The notes under the pieces were generated by a model that had not been told where the DNA came from, ran no database searches, and saw only the letters and a program-made list of their open reading frames with translations. The position numbers and the translations under genes were made by a program. This document shows, one piece after another, positions 33,201-44,737 of a stretch of 64,000 nucleotides of DNA (the stretch's first letter is position 1; each line of letters opens with the position of its first letter). Source of the DNA: Peronospora farinosa. Taxonomy: Eukaryota > Oomycota > Peronosporomycetes > Peronosporales > Peronosporaceae. The DNA is taken from contig CANTFK010000987.1 of the NCBI GenBank assembly GCA_947646735.1, forward strand, positions 1 through 64,000, in the 5' to 3' direction.

Positions 33201-34606
33201 AGCTTTTTCAGTCAAGTATTAAATGCTTCGTACCATCTTCAGTGGACCAAGATCGTCAAAAGTACAAGAGGTGACGGGATAGAGAGACGTCTGTACCACG
33301 TAAAAATACTGTACCGGCGACCGACCACGTGACACGTGTGTCTTTCACGTGATCATTTCGAGGCCACCTCGACCGTAGCCACTATCGTAGTAGTATATTC
33401 ATTATTTCTCGCGTGCCTCTTAAGGTTGCTAGTTTCTATACACTATTTATTGGAACTACTACGGGTTAATTACCACTGTTCCGTGATTGTTTTGTCTTGT
33501 GCCTTCTTTATCTGCCTGGTCGTGTGTTTGTGCTCTCTTTACTGAATAGACGGGGAGTGTCTGTCGCCAGCCCAATGAGAGTATCGACCGATGGGTCTTT
33601 GACGTCACATTGAAGAAATGCGAGCCATCTGTCATTTAACATTCAATTTAATGCACCTCTTGGTAGAAGTCGAGTCGAGTCGAAATGGCAAGCATGGATA
33701 TAAATTACTTGTGGGTACCACTTTTCCTACAGCTTGATTGAGGTAGTGCAAAAATGGCCTTATCGTTTGTCAGGCAGAACTTCAAGTATGAAACGGATGC
33801 CAGGAGCAAAGCAGCAAATTCAACGAAACAGTCAGAAAAAAAGAAGGAATACAATAACACGTTTATACTGCTTTTCAGTATGAAGCAAGTTGAAGTTCAA
33901 CCGAAAGAAAAACTGCGACATCAAAATTTTACGCAAAAAAACACACGATCGGTACGACAGTGAAATTTGCTGCAGTTGTCCGTTGTTAGATGTAATTAAT
34001 CGTTGAATCAATATACAGTAACATCTTAAGTCCGAACGATAAGATGGGGATTACATCAGCATATTTTGTCTAGAAATTGCCTATATAGCAAGTCGACAAA
34101 CTAAGATAGACAGTCTTGTCTCTCTATCTGGGACGCCCATATCTGTCGCTCGATCTGGGATGTGCTGCACAATACCACCAGGCACAATTGTCTTTCGCGT
34201 GCATCTTGTTGCAATCGTCAGCACGACATAAAAGATTTTTAAATCATATTATCGACGGTTGCTTGACGAATGCTGCGAGCTAGCTGCTGCATTTTCTATC
34301 AGTGGATAAAGAAATCTAATTTAAGATCGAACTCGTGTTTGCTCTTCAGTCGTATACCGAGCCAAAACCTAATCCTGCTGCTGTATACCGTAGAACAAAA
34401 AAATAGGAGCAACGTATTACATTGTGAAAAAACATCTTTACAGCAGTTTATTCTCTAAGCGAAAACACTATGCGTGCATCTGATGCCTAAAACCCCGTTG
34501 CTTTCGTAGAGTTTTAAATATTTAATTTAGCAGGTAGAGTCCAACCATTTTGTCGACGACGAAAAACATTACACCAGGCCGGATCGATACGACGTAAAAA
34601 TCAGCC
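33201..34606. other. 1.4-kb AT-rich spacer
   Basis: No gene was recognised. A 69-codon hydrophobic frame (33336-33545) and a 69-codon Lys-rich frame (33754-33963) are probably chance. The second copy of a dispersed repeat lies at 34076-34137. The end contains the promoter region of the pseudouridine synthase gene. Confidence 0.5.
34076..34137 (+). repeat. Dispersed repeat, copy 2 (shorter)
   Basis: It matches the minus strand of 31394-31476 in ordered blocks: TTGCCTATATAGCAAGTCGA, AAGATAGACAGT, TTGTCTCTCTATCT, GGGACGCC. Three internal stretches present in copy 1 are absent here. Confidence 0.75.
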
Positions 34607-35773
34607 ATGCAGCAGCATACCGTGGTAGCCGATGATTTAGTGTTAGGACCGCAGTCGCAATGGGTGCAAGTGGCTGCACGAATCTTCCCCGAGTTGGGCA
34701 CAATCTCCAAGGCAAAGCGCGCACGGAAAGCAGAACATTTGCTTTTGAATGGACAGCCACGGGTTTCCACACTCACTTGCGCTGCTGTGGACGACATTTT
34801 GGTCTACTTTAGTCCAGTAAAGCAGAACCAATCGGATATGAGTAACGACCTGAAAGCTCAATTGTGGCTGCAAACTTGCATGACGCAAGGATTGCGAATA
34901 GTTTATGACTATGACAGCATGGCAGTGGTCGTCAAACCCGTGGGTATTCACGTAAAAGGCAGAAGCAAACGTACAGTGGAGCAAGCACTGCCACTGCTAT
35001 TACAGAGTCCGATATTACTTGCAGATGGTGACTTTCAGCTGCCATTACCACATGCAGTGCATCGGCTGGATTATCGTGTGGGTGGTCTGCTACTTGTGGC
35101 GAAGACGAGGAAGATGGAAGTGGAATTGTCGGCTCAATTGGAGCGGCATTCTGTCATCAAGCAGTATCGTGCTATTCTTGTGGGTAATGTCCGTGAGATG
35201 TGCCATGGAAAGAGTGCTCTGCTTGATCCAATTGAGCTTCCAGGTGCACTGCAGAAACTCCGCGACGAACTGCAATTCTTGAGTGATCCTATTGATGGCA
35301 GGCCGTGTCTCACTGCAGTGCGAGTCGTGAGCACGACACGCAGGTAAGTTGTAGTTTTATGAGCCATGGGGTGATTTTGGGCTAACGTTGTTGTGGAGAT
35401 ATTCTTTTGTAGCGCACGGTACGACTGGATATCGACTGTGGATTTGTGGCCGCTGACAGGACGCAAGCATCAACTTCGTATTCATACGGCGCGACATGGA
35501 CATCCCATTGTTGGTGACGATCTCTATCACGACATGAATCGTGTGGGCTCTGACAACGAACCGGCGGTTGTGCGTGGCATGGGACTCTTCTTGTTTTCGA
35601 TTGGCGTGGCATTTGACGATCTTCTTGCAAACCGACGCAGCTTTTGCATTGATGAGCCGAACAAGTTTGCACGCTTTCGACATTTCTGTGACTTGAATTG
35701 GTCCAAGCTAGCTGCTCGACACAATAAAGACGGTAATGAGCAAACGCGTGATAAAAGTATTGCTTTGACTTAG
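34607..35773 (+). CDS. RluA-family pseudouridine synthase
   Basis: Two exons (34607-35343, 35413-35773; phase 2, GTAAGT...TTGTAG intron of 69 nt) encode 365 residues. The catalytic motif HAVHRLDYRVGGLLLVAKT carries the nucleophilic aspartate (Asp155) of RluA-type synthases. The family's C-terminal motif TGRKHQLRIHTARHGHPIVG follows the intron. An N-terminal region (1-75) has the look of a small S4-like RNA-binding part. Such enzymes convert uridine to pseudouridine in rRNA or tRNA; the particular target cannot be told. No clear organelle presequence is seen. The gene converges on the TLK gene, with 127 bp between stops. Confidence 0.88.
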
Positions 35774-35900
35774 CAACCGAATGTGGCTTAATAATTGATC
35801 GGTGGTTGTATGGTACGATGGCACGCCCTGTACACGCTCAAATTACGACAAGTTATTTTCGTCGTGGTATGCACAGCAGCCTGACCGCTGTTTTGGCTGC

Positions 35901-38136
35901 TCAACGCGTTAGGCTCTGCTGCCGTGGTACCGCGTTCTGGAGTGCCACCAGCAATTGCGCGGCCGTTGGTCGGCATCTTGGGTCCGGGTGAAGGCACCCT
36001 TGTAAGATCCACCGGGTTAGATCGCAAACTGGCCGCGCATATTGGACCTCGCCAGTGTACTTACCCATCACTGCCTCCACTTCCGCTTGCGTCAATTTGT
36101 TAGAATAGATGGGGTGTTTCCCAGTGACCATCATGCAGTATACAATCCCTACCATCCACATGTCCGCCTTCTCCGCCGTAGCTTCGCAATCGACTCGGGT
36201 TGGACGGAAACACTCGGGAGGAAGGTACCGCAGAGTGCCAACCCTAGAGCTCGACGTAGCTGCCTTAGCAATGCGCGTCAGGCCAAAATCAGTCAGCTTC
36301 ACACACCCGTCGTGGTCGATGAGAATGTTCGACGGCTTCAGGTCATAGTGAGCAAGGCCCATCTAGTAGACAAAAAACAAAGTAAATTCAGTAATTCGTC
36401 ATTGCCGCGGCAATCATAGTCACTAAATGTGGCCTACCTCTTCGTGCAAATACTTCAGCGAGCTCAGCAGCTGCGAAAGCACCTTGTATGCAGAATCATC
36501 ATCCAAGTACTCGTACATCTACAAAAACATGGTTGGATAACGTCACCAGTCAACGTCAACAGTCAGAACAAATTGTTGAGACAAAGAACCTTCTAATGCG
36601 TCTCGTACCTCGATAAGTTGCTGCAAGTCCGATTGAACACTTGCAACAGAAAACGCTGTGTACTGCTGCTGCTCGTATCGAATGAGGAAGGGCACGTCGC
36701 CGACCTGGACAATGTTGGGGTGATGAAGTTTCTGTAAAATTCAAGCCGTTAGCAAAAGAGCTCGACAATGATCAGATATAAATGCATACCGAGTGCGTGT
36801 TGTGTTCGCGTTGAGCGTGGCGAATTGAAGTCGACAGCTTGAGAGCGCACTCCTGTTTATTGTTGGCGTAATCAACAACATCCCATACTTCACCGTTGCC
36901 TCCCTTTCCTCGTAGACGAAGCAGCAAAAAACGATTGCCAAGAATGGGAAACTTCGAAAATGGTGACACTTTTTCAAGACGTGTAAGCATTAACTCTTGT
37001 TTGTGTCTCGTTTCTTCTCGCTGCAATTTTACATCACAAAATACTGTCAGTTACAATGATGATCTTTCATCAACAACAACTTCAAACAGTTACAACTTAC
37101 ATAGAACTGACGAATTTCCTCCTCAAACCGAGTTCGTCGCTCCTTCACCCACGTAGCATTTCCCTTTCCCATAGCGTCTCGAACAGCATTGTCATGAAAC
37201 TTCTTCTCGGCCAATATATTTGCTCGTCTTCCACCTGGAACGAAGAATACTCGTCTTCAGTTGAATCAAAAAAGATAAGATACGATCAGTAAAACAAAAA
37301 GACTCTCGATTTCTTTACAGCATCACACGTACGTGTCTTGCTCGTCAAATTTTCCCCATTCTTCATACTTTTGTTCCTGCTGGAAATATCGCTGGCAAAC
37401 CTGTTTTTGGATATTCCATCGAAGTTGCTGCTCAATAGACAAACGTCAAACTCATGTCAAGAAATGACTGTACAAAGTCAAACAAATCAATCCCATCATC
37501 ACGTACCTCCATCTCAATTTCTTCCACGTCCGTAGCTTGATGCCGGTACGCGTCACTCATTTCCTGCATGTAATTTGATCCTGCTACAAACGTTGTCGTA
37601 GCTGCCTTCTCTTGCTTTTCAGCAACGATCGTATTATCGTTCACTGTATCGTTTTCAAGCACTGTAATCTGATCCACCAGTGTTAACTCGGGCGTAGCAC
37701 TTAGCAAACGCCTTATTGAGAAAGGGGCTACTACGCGCTGCGTCTTGATCTTCTCTGAGGCGCAGAACGCTCGCTTGGGTATGCTACAACGAGCTTTTCC
37801 CACTTTCGAGAGTGGAAAGCGGTCGGAAATCGACACAAAGCCACGACTTGTCTTGTCCGTCATTACTGAAGGAACTTGAACCGTTGGAATTGTCTTAATG
37901 TACTCGACATCCAATGAGTTGTCATCATACGGCAGATATTCCTTCTTCACTTGAGCAACACGAGCGACGGGCGTGACGACCACTAGATTAGGTGTAGGTG
38001 ATGAGCGCGTGAGGGCCACAGTAGGCTCGTCACACAGCATGGCATCGTCTGATTCTAGTGCGGTTTCTTGGTAATTACCAGCGACAAATTGCATGTCATT
38101 GGGGCCGACGTTATGGACGCTGAATTTTCCAAACAT
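35901..38136 (-). CDS. Tousled-like serine/threonine kinase (TLK)
   Basis: Seven exons (38136-37507, 37430-37333, 37254-37101, 37020-36790, 36731-36609, 36518-36438, 36362-35901) encode 592 residues. After a ~210-residue disordered N-terminus comes a helical stretch, then PFSKFPILGNRFLLLRLRGK, the TLK-type entry to the kinase domain. The glycine loop reads GKGGNGEVW, the ATP lysine lies in CALKLS, and the catalytic loop is HYDLKPSN, the HYD variant typical of TLKs. DFG is in KLTDFGLTRI and the activation segment ends LRYLPPECF, another TLK hallmark. TLKs phosphorylate the histone chaperone Asf1 in S phase. The kinase domain is shorter than human TLK and the C-terminal tail is brief. The acceptor of exon 2 is uncertain by 3 nt. 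Confidence 0.85.
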
Positions 38137-39282
38137 AGGGCGATTATAAAAAAGAAAAGAAGCTGGAAGTGAGTGAGTGTAGACAGAGGAATGACGTTAA
38201 ATCGTTTCTTGTTAAGCCGTTTCGTGTTGGACGGACGACGCACTGAGAGCAAAGTGTCTGACGCTAGGAAACGGCTGAGCTTCTTGCTATATAGTGCGGA
38301 ATCGTGAATGGGAAGTGCAACTAGGATCGGTATGGGATGACAAGGAAGAAGAATCCTCATTTAGTATAATGAGAGCAAGATAGAGAGGAATGTCGCCCCG
38401 CCTAAGAATGATGGTCGTCTTGTGCATTCAAGCTTCGTTGAACTTCAATATCAGAGCATACAAAAACCAAGTGAGAAAAGGGAAACCAGGACGATTATTA
38501 CCTGCTGGCGTGTCTTCCTAAAGTGGTGACCCAGATGAGTCACCAGTTCTAGGCATTTTACAAGGAATATAGAGGTTGCATCTACAACACTGCATCATTT
38601 GCAGCAACTTTAGCTCACATTGTATTACCATGAGGAAGAAAGAACATAAGTCCCGGTCATTCAAAAATGGAATATAATATCGACCAACGCTTAAGAATAC
38701 GAGGCTGTTGTCTTACAAGAAGCTGTTCACTATACTATAAATAAATATAGCTTTCCGTTTTGTATCAACAAGCGCTTAGAGCAGCACATAGCTATGCTGA
38801 TAATTGTATGTACACGTACCTTACGACCGCTTGTAAATGTCTTCTTCACATCGACGATACGATCGTCCATCGTGATGCTGGCTGTAGTAACACTAACAGA
38901 GTCAGTCTACCTGGCCGACACGCCGACAGAAAAACAATCGCCGAATTGACGGGGGATGACCAGCTAGATTACTAATGTCTCCAATAGTTAATCTCGTATA
39001 CTTTAATTAGCCAGTTTGCCCATACGTTAATTGTTTTGCGCCCACTAATAACACCGCTACCTCGTCTATTTGACAATAAGGCTCGGGACCCTCTCTCTTG
39101 CTTAACCTACTCCTAGATTCAGCTATTTACTTACGTCAGGGCTATTTCTGTAATTTCCAAGATAAGTTTGTAAATAGACTTTTTCTAGTGTGCAAGAATA
39201 GCGCCTCTTTCTACAAAATAGTTTGCTGATTCGTAATCATACGTTTTATTCTTTCTATTACCACATTCAGATTTTGAGCGCC
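38137..39282. other. 1.15-kb spacer upstream of TLK and of the PH-like gene
   Basis: Both promoters lie here. Near 38175 the minus strand carries an initiator-like TCACTTCC. A 71-codon frame at 38760-38975 and an AT-rich stretch around 39000-39200 show no family features; an old transposon fragment is possible but not shown. Confidence 0.45.
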
Positions 39283-40026
39283 ATGACTTGTGCAGGTTAT
39301 TTAATTCTCCAGAATCGTCATCCTGTCTTTGTAGAGATCAATACTGGTATTCTCATATGCTCCCTGGACATTGACAAGTACGATGAGACGTCACTACCGT
39401 CACTTGAGTTACGTCGTATGGCTAAATTTGATATTCACAGCACTTGCGCATCGTCTCAGAAAATGGAGGAAGGTAAACGCAAGCAACCAGATGACGAGAA
39501 AGAGCCTCAGGAAAATGAGCCACGAAAGCGACAACGTTTATTGCAACTTAGTGGATTTATGATTGAGGTTCTTGACCAGGATGAGGAATTGGACGAACCA
39601 TTACTTCCCTACTCGTTCCAAGTGAACACGTACAAAATACACTTACAGCCAGACGGCAGCTCATGCAGTACGTTAAACGACTCGCTTATACTATCTGCTA
39701 CCGATAGAGATGCGAAGGAACTTTGGGTACAACATATCAAGTTGTGGAATCGCTACGGATGGAGAGACACGGTGCACGTGGCTGCGACACGCACTGATCT
39801 TGAGAAGCTTCAGGAACGGCTACAAAAACACAGCAACTCCATATTTATGGGTGCAAATTCACGCTACAGCAGCGACAAAACCTTTGGTTGTGAACGCAAT
39901 AGTGCAATAACAATGTACGGTGGTCGTAGCAGCTATAACGTTCAGTCATCCTGTGTCACAAAGTGCCGAACGAAACGACGGTTCTACCGCACGAGTGTCC
40001 CGAGTTTGTTTGCGCCGCCGTCGTAA
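39283..40026 (+). CDS. PH-domain-like protein
   Basis: A single exon encodes 247 residues. The start MTCAGYLILQNRHPVFVEIN and following GILICSL resemble the first strands of a pleckstrin-homology domain. After a charged insert (KRKQPDDEKEPQENEPRKRQ), strands resume with FQVNTYKIHL and LILSATDRDAKELWVQHIKLW, which matches the PH C-terminal helix with its conserved tryptophan. PH domains bind phosphoinositides or proteins. The C-terminal 70 residues are basic and Ser/Arg/Tyr-rich. The assignment rests on this overall pattern, so it is moderate. An in-frame TTG at 39223 precedes but the ATG at 39283 is preferred. Confidence 0.65.
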   Translation: MTCAGYLILQNRHPVFVEINTGILICSLDIDKYDETSLPSLELRRMAKFDIHSTCASSQKMEEGKRKQPDDEKEPQENEPRKRQRLLQLSGFMIEVLDQDEELDEPLLPYSFQVNTYKIHLQPDGSSCSTLNDSLILSATDRDAKELWVQHIKLWNRYGWRDTVHVAATRTDLEKLQERLQKHSNSIFMGANSRYSSDKTFGCERNSAITMYGGRSSYNVQSSCVTKCRTKRRFYRTSVPSLFAPPS

Positions 40027-40336
40027 ACACTGTCTCTCTGCTCCGATGGAGTTAGCCATACCAACGTGTACGTAACTTACTACTAGTCTTGCAAATACTA
40101 CAGCGAGAACGCCAAGCCTTCATGTCACATCAAAGTGCCACTCTTTTTCCTTATTGATTCCTTTCAAAAGCAATCTTCATCTTCTTACGTTCTAGACGGA
40201 TATAGTCTTTGTTGCTGGAAATACATGCACAGTCTATCCGCTTGTGCATGGTATCCAAGACGTTCATCGTTGTTGACTTGTCAATGTGACGCGTGGGCAC
40301 CATCACAATACAAAAAGCCATAACCCCGTCAATCTA
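40027..40336. other. Spacer between convergent PH-like and K+ channel genes
   Basis: The 310 bp hold both 3' UTRs. A 62-codon plus-strand frame is present but nothing suggests a gene. Confidence 0.5.
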
Positions 40337-41782
40337 TCAAGCTTTCTTGTCGACAGTCCGCGTCGAATCCAATTCTTCCGAAAGCAAGTTGACGTTCGAC
40401 CTTCTTGTCGACGTGGTTGAGAGCAGTAAACTATCATCTGGAATTGGTAGCCGAAGCTTCGCGAGGCGACGACGGCGGTCGCGATGCGCCTTAATATTCT
40501 TAGCGCGAGGCTGGCGAAGTGGCGTGCCACACACGCGACAGAAGCTGGCGTCATATTGGTGCAGCCTTCGAAAGCAACGAGGGCACTCAATCACTTCAGT
40601 CAGGACGTCCTGGGATCCTGCCTGGTTCAACACTAGTGGGCAGGCAATAATTCCATAGCCCACAAACATGACGACAGTAGCCAGCACACGGCCCAAAATG
40701 GTCTCTGGCGAAATGTCACCATATCCCACGGTAGTCATGGTCACCACTGTCCAGTATAAGCTGATAGGAATGTTTGAAAAGTCGTGACGGTCACCTTCGA
40801 TAAGATACATGGCGCATCCAATGACAATAATCATCGTGAATAGCGCTACAAGAAAAACTGCAATCCGCCTCTTGTTTGACTGAATGTTGTCACTCAGTGC
40901 AGCAGCAGCGTCCACAAAGCGCGCAAGTCGCAGCAAACGAAACACGCGCATCACTCGGAAAATCCGCAGCACCGCCAAGTGCAGCAACGGTCTCGCATCT
41001 GGGAGGACGAAGCCCAAGTACGATGGTATCAGTGCACACATGTCAACAAACCCCATCAAGCTGAAGACAAATCTGGTTGGATTCCGAAGTGACACCATTC
41101 GCAAAAGGTATTCCACCGAGAATACAATTGTAAAGAATGCCTCGAGCGCCAATAAGTAATCTCCAATGTCATCTCTATACACAAAGTCAGGAAAAAGTAG
41201 TCAGCATTCACTCCCTCCCTCTTCTCACTTAGCGGTCGTAATGTGCATCAAGACCTACCGAATGTCGTCCACACTGTCCAGTACAGCTACCCATTGACCA
41301 GGTCAAATTAATACATAGCACGCCATAGTATCAGCACTCTGTCGCCTTTCCTCTTATTCATCCATTTGAAGCACTAACTCACCAACTACAACACTCATTG
41401 ACACCATTACGAGCAGCACAAGTGCTACACGTTGACCCGTGGGTGTAGAGCTCTTAAACATGATCTCATAGACACCTTCCCATCCATTTCTCGCACCTCC
41501 CTTTACTTCATGGTCCACAACAACACCATTGACACGAAATCGCAGGTCCTGAGTCAATGTTTCCGTCTCTATTTTGTTTCTAAAAGCATCAGCGTCCGAG
41601 TTCTCGTCCTCTTCGTGATCATAGCGTTCGACTGACTCTTGCTCTTGCTGTACCTTGCCAGTTTCAACAATAGTAGAACCACTAGGAGTCTCCATAAAGC
41701 CACCTGGACTCATATCAATTGCACTGTCGACATGATCATAACTCGTCTTTTCAACCTTGAGCTCCTTTAAATGAGACAGCAT
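40337..41782 (-). CDS. Voltage-gated potassium channel with C-terminal zinc ribbon
   Basis: Three exons (41782-41383, 41286-41259, 41174-40337; phases 1 and 2) encode 421 residues. A disordered acidic N-terminus (~100 aa) precedes six membrane segments. S1 crosses the first intron (VALVLLVMVSMSVVV, then AVLDSVDDIR); S4 is LRIFRVMRVFRLLRLARF with regularly spaced arginines (about 212-229). The selectivity filter is TMTTVGYGDIS (about 291-296). This is a Shaker-like Kv channel working as a tetramer. Unusually, the tail carries a two-CxxC zinc ribbon, ECPRCFRRLHQY plus FCRVCGTPL (Cys 340, 343, 355, 358), then a basic run RDRRRRLAKLR. No T1 tetramerisation domain is evident. An upstream ATG at 41830 is possible. 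Confidence 0.87.
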
Positions 41783-43912
41783 TGTCCTACAGTAGCATGT
41801 ATGTAAGTTCAAATAAAAATGTAATGCCATTTGATTGGATAAAAGAGACTAATGGGAATAAATGTGGACCACATATTACAACCCACTACTTTTGATAATA
41901 GATTGTAAACAATTGTTGGTATAATTTTCTAGATTTTTGAATTTCATTTTCGACATTTAGATAAAAAGGATGTTTACATTCAAGCCTGAATTTGCATCCG
42001 ATGCTAGGTCAGAAGAGACAGGGCAAATGCTGTAAGAAAACACTGCAAATCCAGTCGTCACGTGCATCAGATTTCTTAAGCCGTTGAGCACCAAATTGTG
42101 GCCTGTAGCTTTAGGGTTTTTTCTAGCTAAATCCGCGAGCGAATGATGAACGAAGTAGTATTTAGAGACGACAACAAAGGAACATTTATAGGAGATGCTG
42201 ACCATACCTACAGCGGTACAGGTTAGTATATAGCTGTCTATTCGTCCGCCTGATAGCGCAGTGCATTAGCTGAGCCAAACGCAAATGAACTCGCAATCGC
42301 ACTCATGCTCGACAAAACATAATCCAGTGACACGAAAGACGCCAAGCATAAACCGCTTGTCCAGCACATCCATCGCAGCGCTTTTTTCGTTCAATTCATC
42401 AGCCAAATTAAACCGAGACGTCGTAACTTGGTCGTTGTCTTGCCGATATCAGGTGACCTAATCGTATAAGAGATCAATGCACTCCACGACAATAGCGTCC
42501 ACTACCACGAGCAGCGTGTCGTGCTCCTTGCGATCACACTGGAATACCAGCTCGATACTATTTTGTTTAATCAAAGGCCAAAGAGGTAGACGGACTTGAT
42601 TGCGGCACTCTGCACAGCACATGCACCTTGACGTCAGACGAAGCGAATCCTGATCATTACGAGCTCTTCGCCCGTCTGCTTCTTGGCATTGAAGTGCATC
42701 TGAGCAGAAGTGACGTCAGTCAAGACGCCGCCATTGCCGGGCCAACGTACGAGGTACCATCGTCGTCCTAAGGTCACGCACGTCCAGCGGAATGCCAGCG
42801 TTTCGTGCGACTTGAGCTAGCAGAGCCCCGTCTAAAGAGTGTGTCAGTCATGACGAGTCCAAGCTGGGCTCGTCATGTGCTGGACTGTCCAGCACAGTCA
42901 CAACGCCAGAGATCAACGCCAGAGATCAACGAGCAAAAGGGATTGTCCGTGGATCGCATTCATGCCCTGAGTCTAGACTCGTGAGCAGACCGGACTTTGC
43001 CATGAGGTCGTGCATGGTGAAGAACAAGTCAGCGCCGCTACACCCGCGCATGATGTTCTTGGCCACCACCAGCGCTCAGTCTGGATGCTCATCACTATTC
43101 ATGTGTGCATTGACGATGTGCTTGACGGTCACCAAAAGGCTTTGATATAATGGTCGCCAATGAAGTGCAATGATATAGCAGACCTGTGCTGTGTCCACGT
43201 CGCAGCGAGACGGCGGCTTAGTGAACGCCTCTGACGTCTCGGCCGCCGCGGTGCCGTCCCCTACGACGCGTCACACCGCGCCCCACATCCAGCAGCAATG
43301 CCTTCACGACTATAAAAGGGCGTAGCAATGTCCTACGGTATATATCCTACAGTATCAGCCATGTTAAGCATGTCGTGTGTAGAACTGGGCAAAAACATGA
43401 GGGCTGTCTCGACACGTTGAAGCTGCTCGAGCATCCTACACACGGCAGTTGCAGCTCCAAGGCAGAGACTACCAGTAGGATCATAATGCGTGGAAGTAGA
43501 TTCTTCTCTTCTTCGATCTCTATGGTCTTTAGTCTCTCTCTCTACTTGAGTTGACACAAGCTGTACGCACATATACGCCCGACTGGTGGTTTGCCCTTCG
43601 TTGGGGTGACTTGGCCATGGTTGTTAGCTTTACGCTCTACGCTCTACGCACATACGTACGCACTCGGGCGAACACGACATAGTAGTCTTGACTTCATCCA
43701 TTGCCATTGGGTTCATTAAATACCTCTCCGCGAACCGCAACTCGTGATTGGTGCTGGGTGTGGCCGGAAAAGGTCGCACAATCCACGAACGGACAGGACC
43801 AAACCAAATGAAACCACACACATAAACACACACCCACTCGCCACTTGGCTACGCCGAAGAGAACCGGGTCGCTGCTGATGTTGCACTCGCGGCTGCTGCT
43901 GCACCCCGTCGC
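41783..43912. other. 2.1-kb spacer containing a probable decayed gene
   Basis: The part near 41783 is the K+ channel promoter. From about 42250 to 43320 the sequence is GC-richer and looks formerly coding on the minus strand (listed separately). From 43333 to 43912 only short frames occur, in the 3' flank of the Kre9-like gene. Confidence 0.4.
42250..43320 (-). pseudogene. Probable decayed protein-coding sequence, family unknown
   Basis: No frame longer than 60 codons survives on either strand, yet translated minus-strand pieces look protein-like. Examples are ALVVAKNIMRGCSGADLFFT near 43075-43015, NAGIPLDVRDLRTTMVPRT near 42805-42745, and HDTLLVVVDAIVVECIDLLY near 42525-42465. They are separated by stops and frame changes. 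Base composition is clearly higher in GC than the flanks, as for the real genes in this window. The family was not recognised. It is probably a pseudogene; a rapidly spliced multi-exon gene is less likely because splice signals do not connect the pieces. Confidence 0.35.
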
Positions 43913-44737
43913 TCACTTGATGACGGCGAAGCGCTCGCTCTGTGCCAGTAACAGTGAGTCGGCGGGGTCCTTCTGCTCCGTCACGTCGTAAATATTCACA
44001 TAATAGCCCTCGGCAATCGGCATACCCCAGTACACGCGGCGCCAGCGAAACATGCCGTCGTTAGCTACGCGGTGCGCGATAGTGGTTGGCACAGTCCACG
44101 CTACATTGCACACGTCAATCCGCACGCATTGCACGCTAGGATCCAGCGCCTCCCATTGTACGTCGGCGGCTTGGCCTCGTACCCAACCAGCGAATCGCGG
44201 GCCGTCAGGCGATACGATCCGTACTCGTTGATTAAGACTCTCTCCTGCCGCAGCGGCTGCCGCTGCCTCACGAAGCTGCTCGTCCCCTCCGGACAGAGAA
44301 GACGGTAGCATCGAGCTGAGCGACGACGGGGATCCTGTGAGCGTGTGATGGCTACTACAACCAGTCATACCGACGCCGCTGCTGTTGTTCACGTTAGTGT
44401 AAGTGTAGTTTTCGCTGACGGTACGTCGTCGATTACGGCCACGACTGTGCCATCTCCGGCCGCTCGACCAAAGCGCTGGCATGGCGTGGATCTGGTGCGA
44501 TGGTGCTGGAATCGTGGCCGCCGTGGCATCGAAGTGATCGTCTTCGCTCTCGTCCGAGTTGTCCACAACGTCTTTGTCCCAGTTGCTCGATTGGGAGCGA
44601 CATCGTGTCGACTTTGGCGTAGCACGTCCGCGGCCCATGTGGCTGTCCTGGTTACTGGGAGATACGAGCGATTCGCTTGTGTCAATAACTGACGGTGGTT
44701 TTCGAGGTGACGCAGCGTGCCAGCACTTGAGGGTCAT
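43913..44737 (-). CDS. Kre9/Knh1-like Ig-fold protein with a Ser-rich N-terminus
   Basis: A single exon encodes 274 residues. The first ~165 residues are low-complexity, Ser/Thr/Asn/Arg-rich with an alanine run (EAAAAAAAGES). The last ~105 residues form a compact domain with the pattern of the Kre9/Knh1 Ig-like family: VQWEALDPSVQCVRIDVCNV, then IAHRVANDGMFRWRRVYW, then GYYVNIYDVTEQKDPADSLL and a closing SERFAV. In fungi such domains belong to cell-wall beta-1,6-glucan proteins, but no signal peptide is visible here, so a secreted role is not supported. The ATG at 44737 is preceded in frame by TTG. The assignment of the Ig-like domain is from pattern alone. Confidence 0.62.
   Translation of the reverse strand: MTLKCWHAASPRKPPSVIDTSESLVSPSNQDSHMGRGRATPKSTRCRSQSSNWDKDVVDNSDESEDDHFDATAATIPAPSHQIHAMPALWSSGRRWHSRGRNRRRTVSENYTYTNVNNSSGVGMTGCSSHHTLTGSPSSLSSMLPSSLSGGDEQLREAAAAAAAGESLNQRVRIVSPDGPRFAGWVRGQAADVQWEALDPSVQCVRIDVCNVAWTVPTTIAHRVANDGMFRWRRVYWGMPIAEGYYVNIYDVTEQKDPADSLLLAQSERFAVIK

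Noticed and set aside
35970..36040. A GTAAGT...AAG intron inside the last TLK exon
   Set aside because: The 66-nt segment is open and encodes expected kinase-domain residues leading to the ILQGCLHPDPRCRP region; removal would damage the domain.
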